From: Pacificimonas sp036351775 | GTDB lineage: Bacteria > Pseudomonadota > Alphaproteobacteria > Sphingomonadales > Sphingomonadaceae | Reading direction: 5' to 3' | Assembly (NCBI GenBank): GCA_036351775.1 | Contig: JAZBPX010000023.1 | Coordinates: 62,001 to 126,000, forward strand | Length of the DNA: 64,000 nt | In this document: positions 42,618 to 51,557 of the stretch, piece by piece | Numbering within the stretch: position 1 is the first letter of the stretch | Layout of the letters: each line of letters starts with the position of its first letter | Notes under the pieces: generated by a model | Database searches by the model: none | What the model was told of the DNA's origin: nothing | What the model saw: only the letters and a program-made list of their open reading frames with translations | Program-made: the position numbers and the translations under genes

Positions 42618-43427
42618 ATGCAGCTCGAAACCCTCTCGCTGACAGTCGAAGACCATATCGCACACGTGAAACTGACGCGCGGCGAGCAGCTGAACACCAT
42701 GACGCCCCAGTTCTGGGACGACCTGATCGCGGCCTTCGGTGCCATCGAGGACGACGAAAGCGTCCGCGCCGTCGTCCTGTCCTCCACCGGGCGGCATTTC
42801 ACCGCGGGCCTCGACCTCAACAGCGCGAGCGTCCTGAACCCGAAAGACAAGGACATCGCCCGCCAGCGCTATGACTTCACGAAGCATCTGAAGCACCTGC
42901 AGCAGGCGTTCAACGTGATCGAGGACTGCCGCGTACCCGTCATCGCCGCGGTCCACGGCGCGTGCATCGGCGGCGGCGTCGACATGATCTGCGCCTGCGA
43001 CATGCGCGTCGCGGCGGAGGACAGCTATTTCACCATCCAGGAGATCAACATCGGTATCGTCGCCGATGTCGGCACGCTGCAGCGCATCCCCTATCTGCTG
43101 CCCGAGGGGATCGTTCGCGAGCTGACCTATACCGGCCGCAAGTTCCGCGCGGAGGAGGCCAAGCAGTTTGGTTTCGTCAATGCGCTTGCGAAGGATCATG
43201 ACGCGGTCCTGGCCGCTGCATTCGACATCGCGAAGGTCATCGCTTCGAAGTCGCCGGTGGCAATGGTGGGCTGCAAAACGATGCTGAACCGCCAGCGCGA
43301 CATGAGTGTCAGCCAGGGCCTCGACTATGTCGGCGTCTGGAACGCGGCCTTCCTTCAGGGCGAGGACCTGAAGGAGGCGATGACCAGTCAAATGCAGAAG
43401 CGCGAAGCGAAGTTCGCGAACCTGTGA
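42618..43427 (+). CDS. Delta(3,5)-delta(2,4)-dienoyl-CoA isomerase-like crotonase
   Basis: A 269-aa crotonase-fold enzyme. The oxyanion motif is HGACIGGGVDM. Three acids, D122, E142 and D150 (in GGGVDM, QEINIG and ADVGTLQRIP), have the same spacing (20 and 8 residues) as D176, E196 and D204 of rat ECH1, the catalytic set of dienoyl-CoA isomerase; ordinary enoyl-CoA hydratases have two glutamates instead. It would help beta-oxidation of unsaturated fatty acids with odd-numbered double bonds. No other fatty-acid genes are adjacent. ATG 42618 follows AAGGGAG. The upstream region contains a giant inverted repeat. Confidence 0.85.
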   Translation: MQLETLSLTVEDHIAHVKLTRGEQLNTMTPQFWDDLIAAFGAIEDDESVRAVVLSSTGRHFTAGLDLNSASVLNPKDKDIARQRYDFTKHLKHLQQAFNVIEDCRVPVIAAVHGACIGGGVDMICACDMRVAAEDSYFTIQEINIGIVADVGTLQRIPYLLPEGIVRELTYTGRKFRAEEAKQFGFVNALAKDHDAVLAAAFDIAKVIASKSPVAMVGCKTMLNRQRDMSVSQGLDYVGVWNAAFLQGEDLKEAMTSQMQKREAKFANL

Positions 43428-43506
43428 GGACACCCCGGGACTGCTTCATCTCAACGCTTTGATATAGTTAATCGACCCCGGACATTTTCCCGGTTAGGGG
43501 GACGCC

Positions 43507-44028
43507 ATGTTCGTTTCCGATCCCGTCTTCGATACGCTCCTGCGGGGGCTGATCCTCACCCCGATCGGAATGACGTGGGTGGTCGTTCTCGTCCGCATCA
43601 ACGGGCTACGATCCTTCTCGAAGATGACGAACTTCGATTTCGTCATGACCGTCGCGATGGGGTCGGCGCTGGCCACGGCAGGGACCGCCTCGAGCTGGAC
43701 CGGCTTCGCCCAGGCCCTTGCCGTCATGGCGTCGCTTGTCGGCGTGCAGTTCCTGACCGCGCTCACTCGTAAGCGCGTCGACGGGTTCGAGCGGATCATG
43801 CAGAATAAACCTGTCGTGCTGATGCGCGACGGCGAGGTGGACCATCAGGCGCTCGCGGAAACACGCGTCGCCTATGACGACCTGATCGCGAAGCTGCGCG
43901 AGGCGAATGTACTCAATTTCGGCGATGTGCGCGCGGTGGTTCTGGAAACGACCGGTGACGTCACTGTCCTGCACGGGGACGGTCCGCTACACGATGACCT
44001 GATGCAGAATACCCGGCGCGCCGGGTAG
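43507..44028 (+). CDS. DUF421/YetF-like membrane protein
   Basis: A 173-aa protein. Three membrane helices lie in the first 90 residues (GLILTPIGMTWVVVLVRINGLRSFSKMTNFDFVMTVAMGSALATA). The DUF421 cytoplasmic domain follows: NKPVVLMRDGEV, then ETRVAYDDLIAKLREANVLNFGDVRAVVLETTGDVTVL. The R-x-x-G-L-R-S-F-S-K-M element is typical of the family. The function is unknown; family members in spore formers affect germination or stress. It lies upstream of coxB by 133 bases and probably has its own promoter. Confidence 0.82.
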   Translation: MFVSDPVFDTLLRGLILTPIGMTWVVVLVRINGLRSFSKMTNFDFVMTVAMGSALATAGTASSWTGFAQALAVMASLVGVQFLTALTRKRVDGFERIMQNKPVVLMRDGEVDHQALAETRVAYDDLIAKLREANVLNFGDVRAVVLETTGDVTVLHGDGPLHDDLMQNTRRAG

Positions 44029-44161
44029 GCCGGACTGTAGGCCAGACTGCGGCAAGCTATCGCTTGTTTCGGCTGGGGGCGGGACGTATACCCCGCCGGG
44101 AAATCCCGATCGCTGGCTGGACTGCGATCATTTGGCAAAAGCGAAACAGATTAGGAACCAG

Positions 44162-45304
44162 ATGGGACGCTGGACAAACATCGCAGCCGCCGCAGCGCTT
44201 ATGTTCGCCGCTGGAACGGCCACCGCGCAGGACGATGGCCTGACGCCGATCACGGCGGGTCAGGAAGAAAGCCGCGTGACAGAGGGCGGCGCCGTCGAAG
44301 AGGCGATGATCGCGGCAACACCTGACGATCCGGCCTTCGTGCCGTCGATCGACGGCGGTCTGGCGAACGCCGGCACCATGTCGGACGCGACGCTGGGCCA
44401 GCCGCTCGGCGGCATGGACATCCAGCCGCAGGTCACCACCCTTGGCCAGTTTGCCTACAACTTCAACGCAGGTCTGCTGATCGTCATGGGGATCATCACG
44501 CTTTTCGTCTTTGCGCTGCTTGCATGGGCGATGCTGAGGTATCGCCGCAAGGACGGCGTGGCACCCTCGAAAACCACGCACAACGTGTTCATCGAGGTGG
44601 TCTGGACGATCCTTCCGGTCTTCATTCTGGTCGGTATCGCGATCCCCTCCTTCGGGCTTCTCGCGGCGCAATATGATCCGCCTGAGGCCGACGTGACCAT
44701 CAAGGCGACCGGCTATCAGTGGTACTGGGGCTACGAATATCCGGACGAGGGCGGCTTTTCGTTCGACGCCATCATGCTGTCCGATGAGGAGGCCGCCGCT
44801 GCCGGCGAGCCGCGTCTGCTCGCCACCGACAACCGCGTCGTCGTTCCCGTCAATGCCACGGTGAAGGTGCTGGTGACGGCCGCCGACGTGCTGCACAGCT
44901 GGGCGATGCCTGCCTTTTGGGTAAAAATGGACGCGGTGCCGGGCAAGATTAACGAAACCTGGTTCCGCGCCGAGGAAACCGGTGTGTTCTACGGACAGTG
45001 CTCCGAACTGTGCGGCACCCAGCATGGCTTCATGCCCATCGCTGTCGAGGTCGTTGAACAGGATGTCTACGACGCCTGGGTCGCGCGCCGTCAGGCCGAT
45101 GCCGGGATCGATCCCGCCGACCTGGTCGAGGCCGATGAGGACGTCATGGACCCCGAAGGGCAGCTCGGCGTTGCGGCCACAACGGCGGCTACGGCTGAAA
45201 TCGGCGATGAGGACGGGTTTGTGGAAGGCAGCGAGACGACCGGCATGGTCGTCGAAGAGGCTGGCGCATCCGCACCGTCCGAAGTTGGCGAACTCGTCGA
45301 ATAA
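44162..45304 (+). CDS. coxB: Cytochrome c oxidase subunit II
   Basis: 380 aa from ATG 44162, which has AGGA five bases upstream (the open frame reaches TTG 44132 without such a site). A signal sequence (about 1-23) and a periplasmic linker of about 70 residues precede two membrane helices (about 95-175). The CuA domain includes YQWYWGYEYPDEGG, the electron-entry aromatic patch, and the copper ligands in ADVLHSW and CSELCGTQHGFM. An acidic, Ala-rich C-terminal extension of about 75 residues is unusual. First gene of the oxidase operon. Confidence 0.93.
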   Translation: MGRWTNIAAAAALMFAAGTATAQDDGLTPITAGQEESRVTEGGAVEEAMIAATPDDPAFVPSIDGGLANAGTMSDATLGQPLGGMDIQPQVTTLGQFAYNFNAGLLIVMGIITLFVFALLAWAMLRYRRKDGVAPSKTTHNVFIEVVWTILPVFILVGIAIPSFGLLAAQYDPPEADVTIKATGYQWYWGYEYPDEGGFSFDAIMLSDEEAAAAGEPRLLATDNRVVVPVNATVKVLVTAADVLHSWAMPAFWVKMDAVPGKINETWFRAEETGVFYGQCSELCGTQHGFMPIAVEVVEQDVYDAWVARRQADAGIDPADLVEADEDVMDPEGQLGVAATTAATAEIGDEDGFVEGSETTGMVVEEAGASAPSEVGELVE

Positions 45305-45336
45305 GTATTTCTGAAGAGACCGGAAAAGACACGATC

Positions 45337-46998
45337 ATGGCGACCACAGCCCCCACACACGACTTCGAAGCGCACAGCGAAGACGATGCGCATTATGGCT
45401 CCGATCACATGCCGGGCTTCTTCGCGCGCTGGTTCCTGTCGACGAACCACAAGGATATCGGAACGCTCTACCTGATCTTCGCGCTGATCGCGGGGATCGT
45501 GGGCGGCGCGCTGTCAGGCTTCATGCGCGCCGAGCTGGCCGAGCCGGGCATGCAGATCCTGCCCGCGATGGCCGGGGGCAGCATCGACGCCTCCTATCAC
45601 CTGTGGAACGTCTTCATTACCGCGCACGGCCTGATCATGGTGTTCTTCATGGTCATGCCCGCAATGATCGGCGGTTTCGGCAACTGGATCGTGCCGCTGA
45701 TGATCGGGGCGCCCGACATGGCGTTCCCGCGCATGAACAACATCTCCTTCTGGCTGCTGCCGCCCGCGCTGATCCTGCTGGTCGCCAGCATGTTCGTGCC
45801 GGGGCCGGCGGGCTTTGACGGTGCCGGTACAGGCTGGACGGTCTATCCAACGCTGTCGACGCTCGGGCACCCCGGACCGGCGGTCGATCTCGCCATCTTC
45901 TCGCTGCATATTGCGGGTGCCAGCTCGATCCTTGGCGCGATCAACTTCATCACGACGATCTTCAACATGCGCGCACCGGGCATGACGATGCACAAGATGC
46001 CGCTGTTCGTGTGGGCCGTCATGGTCACCGCATGGCTGCTGCTTCTGTCGCTTCCCGTCCTTGCCGGTGCGATCACGATGCTGCTGACCGACCGCAACTT
46101 CGGCACGACCTTCTTTGATCCGGCGGGCGGCGGCGATCCGGTCCTTTACCAGCACCTGTTCTGGTTCTTTGGCCACCCGGAGGTCTACATCATGATCCTC
46201 CCGGGCTTCGGCATCATCAGCCAGGTGGTGGCGACGTTCAGCCGGAAGCCGGCGTTCGGCTATCTCGGCATGGCCTATGCCATGGTCGCGATCGGCTTCA
46301 TCGGCTTCATCGTGTGGGCGCACCACATGTATACCGTGGGCATGGACGTGAACGTGAAGTTCTACTTCACGGCGGCGACCATGATCATCGCGGTGCCAAC
46401 GGGCGTGAAGATCTTCAGCTGGATCGCCACCATGTGGGGCGGCTCCCTGAGCTTCGAAACGCCCATGCTGTGGGCCATCGGCTTCATCATCATGTTCACG
46501 CTCGGCGGTGTGACGGGCGTCATCCTGTCGAATGCCGGCATCACGACCTACATGCACGACACCTATTATGTGGTCGCGCACTTCCACTATGTGCTCTCGC
46601 TGGGCGCGGTCTTCGCGATCTTCGCCGGCTGGTACTATTGGTGGCCGAAGATGACGGGCCGGATGTACAACGAGCTTCTCGGCAAGCTGCACTTCTGGAT
46701 CTTCTTCATCGGCGTGAACGTCCTGTTCTTCCCGATGCATTTCCTGGGGCAGGACGGCATGCCGCGGCGCATCCCGGATTATCCGGACCAGTTCGCGGCC
46801 TATAACGAGATCGCGACCTGGGGTTATGCCATCATGGTGGTGGGCCTGGTGCCGTTCTTCATCAACATCTTCCTGTCGCTGTTTGCAGGCAAGAAAGCCC
46901 CGGCCAATCCCTGGGGTGAAGGCGCAACGACGCTGGAGTGGACGCTGTCCTCGCCGCCGCCGTTCCACCAGTTCGAAACGCTGCCAGAGATCAAGTAA
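45337..46998 (+). CDS. coxA: Cytochrome c oxidase subunit I (aa3-type)
   Basis: 553 aa with twelve membrane helices. Heme a ligand His lies in the HGLIMVFF region. The CuB ligands and crosslinked Tyr are in GHPEVYIMILPGFG and AHHMYTVGMD; the heme a3 and heme a histidines are in VVAHFHYVLSLGAVF. K- and D-channel regions appear intact. The N-terminus has a 25-residue soluble extension. It is followed by ctaB with a one-base overlap (TAATG). Confidence 0.97.
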   Translation: MATTAPTHDFEAHSEDDAHYGSDHMPGFFARWFLSTNHKDIGTLYLIFALIAGIVGGALSGFMRAELAEPGMQILPAMAGGSIDASYHLWNVFITAHGLIMVFFMVMPAMIGGFGNWIVPLMIGAPDMAFPRMNNISFWLLPPALILLVASMFVPGPAGFDGAGTGWTVYPTLSTLGHPGPAVDLAIFSLHIAGASSILGAINFITTIFNMRAPGMTMHKMPLFVWAVMVTAWLLLLSLPVLAGAITMLLTDRNFGTTFFDPAGGGDPVLYQHLFWFFGHPEVYIMILPGFGIISQVVATFSRKPAFGYLGMAYAMVAIGFIGFIVWAHHMYTVGMDVNVKFYFTAATMIIAVPTGVKIFSWIATMWGGSLSFETPMLWAIGFIIMFTLGGVTGVILSNAGITTYMHDTYYVVAHFHYVLSLGAVFAIFAGWYYWWPKMTGRMYNELLGKLHFWIFFIGVNVLFFPMHFLGQDGMPRRIPDYPDQFAAYNEIATWGYAIMVVGLVPFFINIFLSLFAGKKAPANPWGEGATTLEWTLSSPPPFHQFETLPEIK

Positions 46999-47972
46999 TG
47001 TCCAACGCGCCCACCCCTCCAGCGGCGCCAATGGCCCCGCTGCCGGGCGGCGCCATGGCCCCCGTCCTTCAGGGCGGCCCTGCGCTCGCTGCCGACCTCG
47101 GCGACTGGCGTGACTATCTCGCGCTGACGAAGCCGCGTGTCATGGGGCTCGTGGTGTTCACGGCGCTGATGGGCCTGATCGCGGCGCCGGTCTCGATTCA
47201 TCCAGTCCTCGGCTTCACCGCGATCCTGTGCATCGCCGTTGCAGGCGGCGCGGCGGGCGCCTTCAACCAGTGGTATGAGGCTGACCTCGACGCCAAGATG
47301 AAGCGGACGGCGAACCGGCCGCTTCCAGCGGGCCGCCTGACGAAGGATCAGGCGTTCGGCTTCGCGACCGTTCTCGCCATCGGCTCCTGCACGGTGATGG
47401 CGCTGGCCGTGAACCTGATCGCCGCCGCGCTTCTGGCGCTGTCCATCGCATTTTACGTCATTGTCTACACCATCTGGCTGAAGCGGCGGACGCCGCAGAA
47501 TATCGTCATCGGCGGCGCGGCCGGCGCGTTCCCGCCGATGATCGGCTGGGCCGCGGCGACGGGCGATGTGACTCTGCTGCCCATCCTGATGTTTGCCACT
47601 ATCTTCCTGTGGACCCCGCCGCATTTCTGGGCGCTCGCGCTGTTCGTGAAGACGGACTACGCGAAGGCGGGCGTACCAATGCTCCCTGTCTCGCATGGCT
47701 TTGCGGAAACCCGCCGGCAGGTCGTCCTCTACACCGTGCCTCTGGTCGCCGCGGCGCTCGCCCCCTGGGCGCTGGGGATGACCGGCGCGATTTACGGTGT
47801 CGCTGCCATTGTTCTCAATGCTGCATTTTTGGTCCTTGCTGTGGCCGTTGGCCTGAACCGGACCGAAGATCCCGCCGAGATGCGCGCGGAGAAGCGCCTC
47901 TTCGCCTTCTCGATCCTTTATCTGTTCGCGCTGTTCGCCGCCCTTGCAGCCGACCGGGTGATCCTGTCGTGA
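46998..47972 (+). CDS. ctaB: Protoheme IX farnesyltransferase (heme O synthase)
   Basis: A 324-aa UbiA-family membrane prenyltransferase that converts heme B to heme O for subunit I. The prenyl-binding motif is NQWYEADLDAKMKRTANRPLP (about 89-109), with a second DxxxD-like region near KTDYAKAGVPMLPV (residues about 222-235). Nine or so helices. The N-terminal extension (about 35 residues, Pro/Ala-rich) is longer than usual. Starts in the coxA stop; its own stop overlaps the GTG of the next tiny gene. Confidence 0.95.
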   Translation: MSNAPTPPAAPMAPLPGGAMAPVLQGGPALAADLGDWRDYLALTKPRVMGLVVFTALMGLIAAPVSIHPVLGFTAILCIAVAGGAAGAFNQWYEADLDAKMKRTANRPLPAGRLTKDQAFGFATVLAIGSCTVMALAVNLIAAALLALSIAFYVIVYTIWLKRRTPQNIVIGGAAGAFPPMIGWAAATGDVTLLPILMFATIFLWTPPHFWALALFVKTDYAKAGVPMLPVSHGFAETRRQVVLYTVPLVAAALAPWALGMTGAIYGVAAIVLNAAFLVLAVAVGLNRTEDPAEMRAEKRLFAFSILYLFALFAALAADRVILS

Positions 47973-48088
47973 CGCCGGAAGAGCAGAGAGCCCTTCTGAA
48001 GCGTCGCCGTCAGCGCAACTACGTGCTCGCCGGTGTCCTGCTGGGCCTGGCCGCGCTGTTTTACGCCATCACCATCGTGCGCATGTAG
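47969..48088 (+). CDS. coxF: CoxF-like small membrane protein of the oxidase operon
   Basis: A 39-aa protein: a basic N-terminus (TPEEQRALLKRRRQRN) then one membrane helix ending FYAITIVRM. Tiny proteins of this form sit between ctaB and ctaG in many alphaproteobacterial oxidase operons and are annotated as CoxF. GTG 47969 overlaps the ctaB TGA (GTGA) and the stop is 9 bases before ctaG. The role is unproven; position suggests help in assembly. Confidence 0.75.
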   Translation: MTPEEQRALLKRRRQRNYVLAGVLLGLAALFYAITIVRM

Positions 48089-48097
48089 GACAGACCG

Positions 48098-48661
48098 ATG
48101 AACCCCAATCTTCGCACCGCCTTCGGAACCTTCGCGATCGCTGCCGGGATGCTGGGCCTCGCTTATGCATCGGTACCGCTTTACGAGCTGTTCTGCCGCG
48201 TGACCGGCTTTGGCGGCACGACACAGGTCGCCGCATCGACCGCGGGCATCGAGCAGACCGACGTGCCGATCAGCGTGCGGTTCGATGCGAATACCGCCCC
48301 CGGCCTCGGCTGGGAGTTCAAGCCGGTGAAGACCAGCGAAACGGTCATGGTCGGCCAGCGAAAGCTCGCCTTTTACCAGGCGAAGAACGAAAACCCCTAT
48401 CCGGTAACCGGCGTTGCGACGTTCAACGTGTCGCCCGACACCGCGGGAAAATATTTCAGCAAGATCCAGTGCTTCTGCTTCAACGAACAGACGCTGCAGC
48501 CTGGACAGGCCGTCACCATGCCGGTCAGCTATTTCGTCGATCCGGAGTTCCTGAACGATCCGGACGCGGTCAAGATCGAAGAGATCACGCTGTCCTATAC
48601 GTTCTTCCCTACCGCCACCGAGACCGCTAGTAGCGCTCCAAAGTCCGATACGAGAGGTTAA
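48098..48661 (+). CDS. ctaG: Cytochrome c oxidase assembly protein CtaG (Cox11)
   Basis: A 187-aa copper chaperone that delivers Cu to CuB of subunit I. A single N-terminal helix (about 8-28) anchors it, with the Cys in YELFCRVTGFGGTTQ. The periplasmic beta domain carries the copper-binding CFCF motif (IQCFCFNEQTLQPGQ) near 126. TAA overlaps the first ATG of coxC. Length normal. Confidence 0.95.
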   Translation: MNPNLRTAFGTFAIAAGMLGLAYASVPLYELFCRVTGFGGTTQVAASTAGIEQTDVPISVRFDANTAPGLGWEFKPVKTSETVMVGQRKLAFYQAKNENPYPVTGVATFNVSPDTAGKYFSKIQCFCFNEQTLQPGQAVTMPVSYFVDPEFLNDPDAVKIEEITLSYTFFPTATETASSAPKSDTRG

Positions 48662-49488
48662 TGATGGCCGGCGCCAAGAATCACGATTTCCATATTCTCG
48701 AGCCCAGCTGGTGGCCGCTGCTTGCCTCCATCGGCGCGCTGGTCATGTTTTCGGGTGCCGTCATGTGGATGCATGAAATAGCGTTTGGCGCGATCACGTT
48801 CTGGCTGGGACTGGCGGCGGTATCGGCGATTGCCTTCTTCTGGTGGTCGGACGTGGCGAAGGAAGCCAACCAGGGCGACCACACCCCGGTCGTCCAGCTT
48901 CACCACCGCTACGGCATGATCCTCTTCATCGCGTCGGAGGTCATGTTCTTCGTCGCGTGGTTCTGGGCCTATTTCGATGCCTCGCTTTACCCGGACACAG
49001 GCGCAGCGGTGGGCGGCGTCTGGCCACCCGAGGGCATCGAAGTTCTCTCGCCCTGGACCTACCCGCTCCTGAACACCCTTATCCTCCTCCTCTCCGGCAC
49101 GACCGTGACCTGGGCACATCATGCCCTGATCGAGGGCGACCGCGAGGGTCTGAAAAAGGGTCTGTGGGCCACCGTCATTCTCGGCGTCATTTTCTCCGCC
49201 ATCCAGGCCTACGAATATGGCCAGGCGGCGTTTGGCTTCTCCGGCAACATTTACGGCGCGACTTTCTACATGGCGACGGGTTTCCACGGCTTTCACGTGA
49301 TCGTCGGCACCATCTTCCTGATCGTCTGCCTGGTACGCGCCTATGCCGGTGCGTTCACGCCGAAACAGCATTTCGGGTTTGAGGCCGCGGCCTGGTACTG
49401 GCACTTCGTCGACGTTGTCTGGCTGTTCCTGTTCATCGCCATCTATGTCTGGGGAAGCGACTTCGGCGCTGCCGTTGCCGCTTACTGA
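48661..49488 (+). CDS. coxC: Cytochrome c oxidase subunit III
   Basis: A 275-aa membrane protein of seven helices. Family landmarks include HDFHILEPSWWPLL at the start, LHHRYGMILFIASEVMFFVAWFWAYF (about 80-105) and YMATGFHGFHVIVGTIFL (about 203-220). It starts inside the ctaG stop with two consecutive ATGs (48661 and 48664). Stabilises the oxidase and supports proton uptake. The DUF983 gene often found after coxC is not present; surf1 follows. Confidence 0.95.
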   Translation: MMAGAKNHDFHILEPSWWPLLASIGALVMFSGAVMWMHEIAFGAITFWLGLAAVSAIAFFWWSDVAKEANQGDHTPVVQLHHRYGMILFIASEVMFFVAWFWAYFDASLYPDTGAAVGGVWPPEGIEVLSPWTYPLLNTLILLLSGTTVTWAHHALIEGDREGLKKGLWATVILGVIFSAIQAYEYGQAAFGFSGNIYGATFYMATGFHGFHVIVGTIFLIVCLVRAYAGAFTPKQHFGFEAAAWYWHFVDVVWLFLFIAIYVWGSDFGAAVAAY

Positions 49489-49518
49489 TAGGGCCTCCGC
49501 GAGCGGGGTGTGCCTGTT

Positions 49519-50142
49519 ATGACCAGGCTACCCGTCGTTCCCACCATCATGGTGCTGATCGCCGTTCCGGTGATGATCGCGCTCGGCTTCTGGCAACTCG
49601 ACCGGCTGGACTGGAAGCGCGAGACGCTGGCCGACTTGGCGCAGCGTCCATCGGCCGAGCGCCTGGACCTCGACGCCGAGGGGGTCGCCCCGGACAATTT
49701 CCGCCGCGCCCAGATCACCTGCCGCACATCCGGGCGTCCCGTCGCGCTTAGTGGCCGCAGCCTCAACGGCCAGTCCGGCTTCAGCTACCGCCTGCCCTGC
49801 GCCTCTCCCGATAGCGGGGTACCGGTCCTTCTCGACGTTGGCTGGGCACCGCGCCCCGATGCTGTGGAGGCCGTCGTCCTGCGCGACACCTATCAGGGAC
49901 TGCTGATCGACCGGTTCCGGGAAGTCGGCGACGGGCCAGACCGCTTCCTCCTCGTCTCCAGCCGCGCGGCGACCCCCGCGCTCATGCCGAGCGCGCCGCC
50001 GACCATCGACGATATCCCGAACAGCCATCTATCCTATGCCGGCCAGTGGTTCGGATTTGCAGCCGTCCTGTCGGTCATCTACGTCCTGTTCACGTTGCAG
50101 TGGCGGAAAAGCCGCCGCCCCTCTGAACCGACTAACGCCTGA
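49519..50142 (+). CDS. SURF1 family cytochrome oxidase assembly protein
   Basis: 207 aa with an N-terminal helix (LPVVPTIMVLIAVPVMIALGFWQLDRLDWK), a periplasmic domain and a C-terminal helix (GQWFGFAAVLSVIYVLFTLQWRK), the SURF1 layout. It helps insert heme a. GTG 49510 three codons upstream is an alternative start; ATG 49519 matches other family N-termini. It lies between coxC and thrC in the same orientation with short gaps (30 and 17 bases). Confidence 0.88.
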   Translation: MTRLPVVPTIMVLIAVPVMIALGFWQLDRLDWKRETLADLAQRPSAERLDLDAEGVAPDNFRRAQITCRTSGRPVALSGRSLNGQSGFSYRLPCASPDSGVPVLLDVGWAPRPDAVEAVVLRDTYQGLLIDRFREVGDGPDRFLLVSSRAATPALMPSAPPTIDDIPNSHLSYAGQWFGFAAVLSVIYVLFTLQWRKSRRPSEPTNA

Positions 50143-50159
50143 AAAGCCCTTCCCAAGCC

Positions 50160-51557
50160 ATGCAGTACCAATCGACCCGTGGCCGCGCGCCTGAACTTGA
50201 TTTCGAATCCGTAACGCTTGCCGGTCTGGCGAGCGACGGCGGGCTGTACGTGCCGGAGCGCTGGCCGACGTTCACTGATGCGGAGCTGCGCGACTTCCGC
50301 GGCATGAGCTACGCGGAGACGGCGACGGCGGTGATCGCGCGCTTTGTCGGAGACGCCCTGACCCAAAGTGAGATCGCTGCACTGACGGGCGAGGCCTATG
50401 TTGCCTTCTCGCACGCGGCCGTCACCCCGCTGGTGCAGCTCGACGACCGGCAATGGCTGCTGGAGCTGTTCCACGGCCCGACGCTGGCGTTCAAGGACGT
50501 CGCGCTGCAGCTTCTCGGCCTTTTTTTCGACAAGTTCCTGACCGCGCGCGGCGAAAGCCTGACCGTCATTGGCGCAACGTCGGGCGACACGGGGTCCGCA
50601 GCCATCAACGCGCTCGCCGGCCGGGACTGCGCCGAGGTCTTCATGTTGCACCCGGCAGGCCGCGTTTCGGAAGTGCAGCGCCGTCAGATGACGACCGTTA
50701 TCGCGCCGAACATCCACAACATCGCGATCGAGGGCAGCTTCGACGACGCGCAGGCGCATGTAAAGCGCATGTTCCGCGATGAGGCGCTGACCGAAATCCG
50801 CCTGAGCGCGGTCAACTCGATCAACTGGGCCCGCCTGATGGCGCAGGTCGTTTATTATATCTATGCTGGCGTCCGACTGGGCGCGCCCGACCGGCAGATC
50901 GCCTTCTCCGTCCCCACCGGCAATTTCGGCGACGTCTTTGCGGGCTATGTCGCGGCGAAGATGGGGCTTCCCGTTGCGCGCCTGATCGTGGCCACCAACG
51001 TCAACGACATCCTTCACCGGGCGCTGAGCGTCGGCGACTATAGCGCGGGCACGGTCTCTCCCACCGCCGCCCCCAGCATGGATATCCAGGTGTCGTCGAA
51101 CTTCGAACGCCTGCTGTTCGACCTCGCGGGCCGCGATGCGGAACGGTTGTCGGCGATGATGGAGGGGTTCGATGGCTCGAAGCGCCTGACCCTCGACGAC
51201 GATATCCGCACGAAGGCCGCCAAGCTGTTCGAAAGCGCCCGCGTGGACCCCGACGAGATGGCGATGACCATGCAGTGGGCGCTGCGCGACGCGAACAACC
51301 TGATCGACCCGCACACGGCCATCGGTCTAGCGGCGGCGCGCGCGGCCTCCCTGCCCAATGACGTTCCGGTGGTGACGCTCGCAACGGCCCACCCCGCAAA
51401 GTTCGAGACGGCGGTCGAGCGCGCGACCGGTGTGCGGCCGCAGCTGCCGAAACGCCTGTCCGGCCTGATGGACCGGAAGGAGGAGTATGACACCCTGCCC
51501 GGCACCTATGAGGCGGTGCGTGACTATGTGCAGGCGCGGGCGGAGCGGACGGCCTGA
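50160..51557 (+). CDS. thrC: Threonine synthase
   Basis: A 465-aa PLP enzyme that converts O-phosphohomoserine to threonine. The PLP lysine is K112 in LAFKDVALQLL. The N-terminal signature YQSTRGRAPELDFESVTLAGLASDGGLYVPE and the phosphate-binding GATSGDTGSAA are present. Its position after surf1 is common in Sphingomonadales-type oxidase operons. The TGA overlaps the ATG of the M16 gene by one base (TGATG). Confidence 0.96.
   Translation: MQYQSTRGRAPELDFESVTLAGLASDGGLYVPERWPTFTDAELRDFRGMSYAETATAVIARFVGDALTQSEIAALTGEAYVAFSHAAVTPLVQLDDRQWLLELFHGPTLAFKDVALQLLGLFFDKFLTARGESLTVIGATSGDTGSAAINALAGRDCAEVFMLHPAGRVSEVQRRQMTTVIAPNIHNIAIEGSFDDAQAHVKRMFRDEALTEIRLSAVNSINWARLMAQVVYYIYAGVRLGAPDRQIAFSVPTGNFGDVFAGYVAAKMGLPVARLIVATNVNDILHRALSVGDYSAGTVSPTAAPSMDIQVSSNFERLLFDLAGRDAERLSAMMEGFDGSKRLTLDDDIRTKAAKLFESARVDPDEMAMTMQWALRDANNLIDPHTAIGLAAARAASLPNDVPVVTLATAHPAKFETAVERATGVRPQLPKRLSGLMDRKEEYDTLPGTYEAVRDYVQARAERTA

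Noticed and set aside
44066..44095. Hairpin GGCGGG/CCCGCC upstream of coxB as a terminator
   Set aside because: The stem is followed by GGGAAATC, with no T run; it may be a leader structure, but nothing supports a function.
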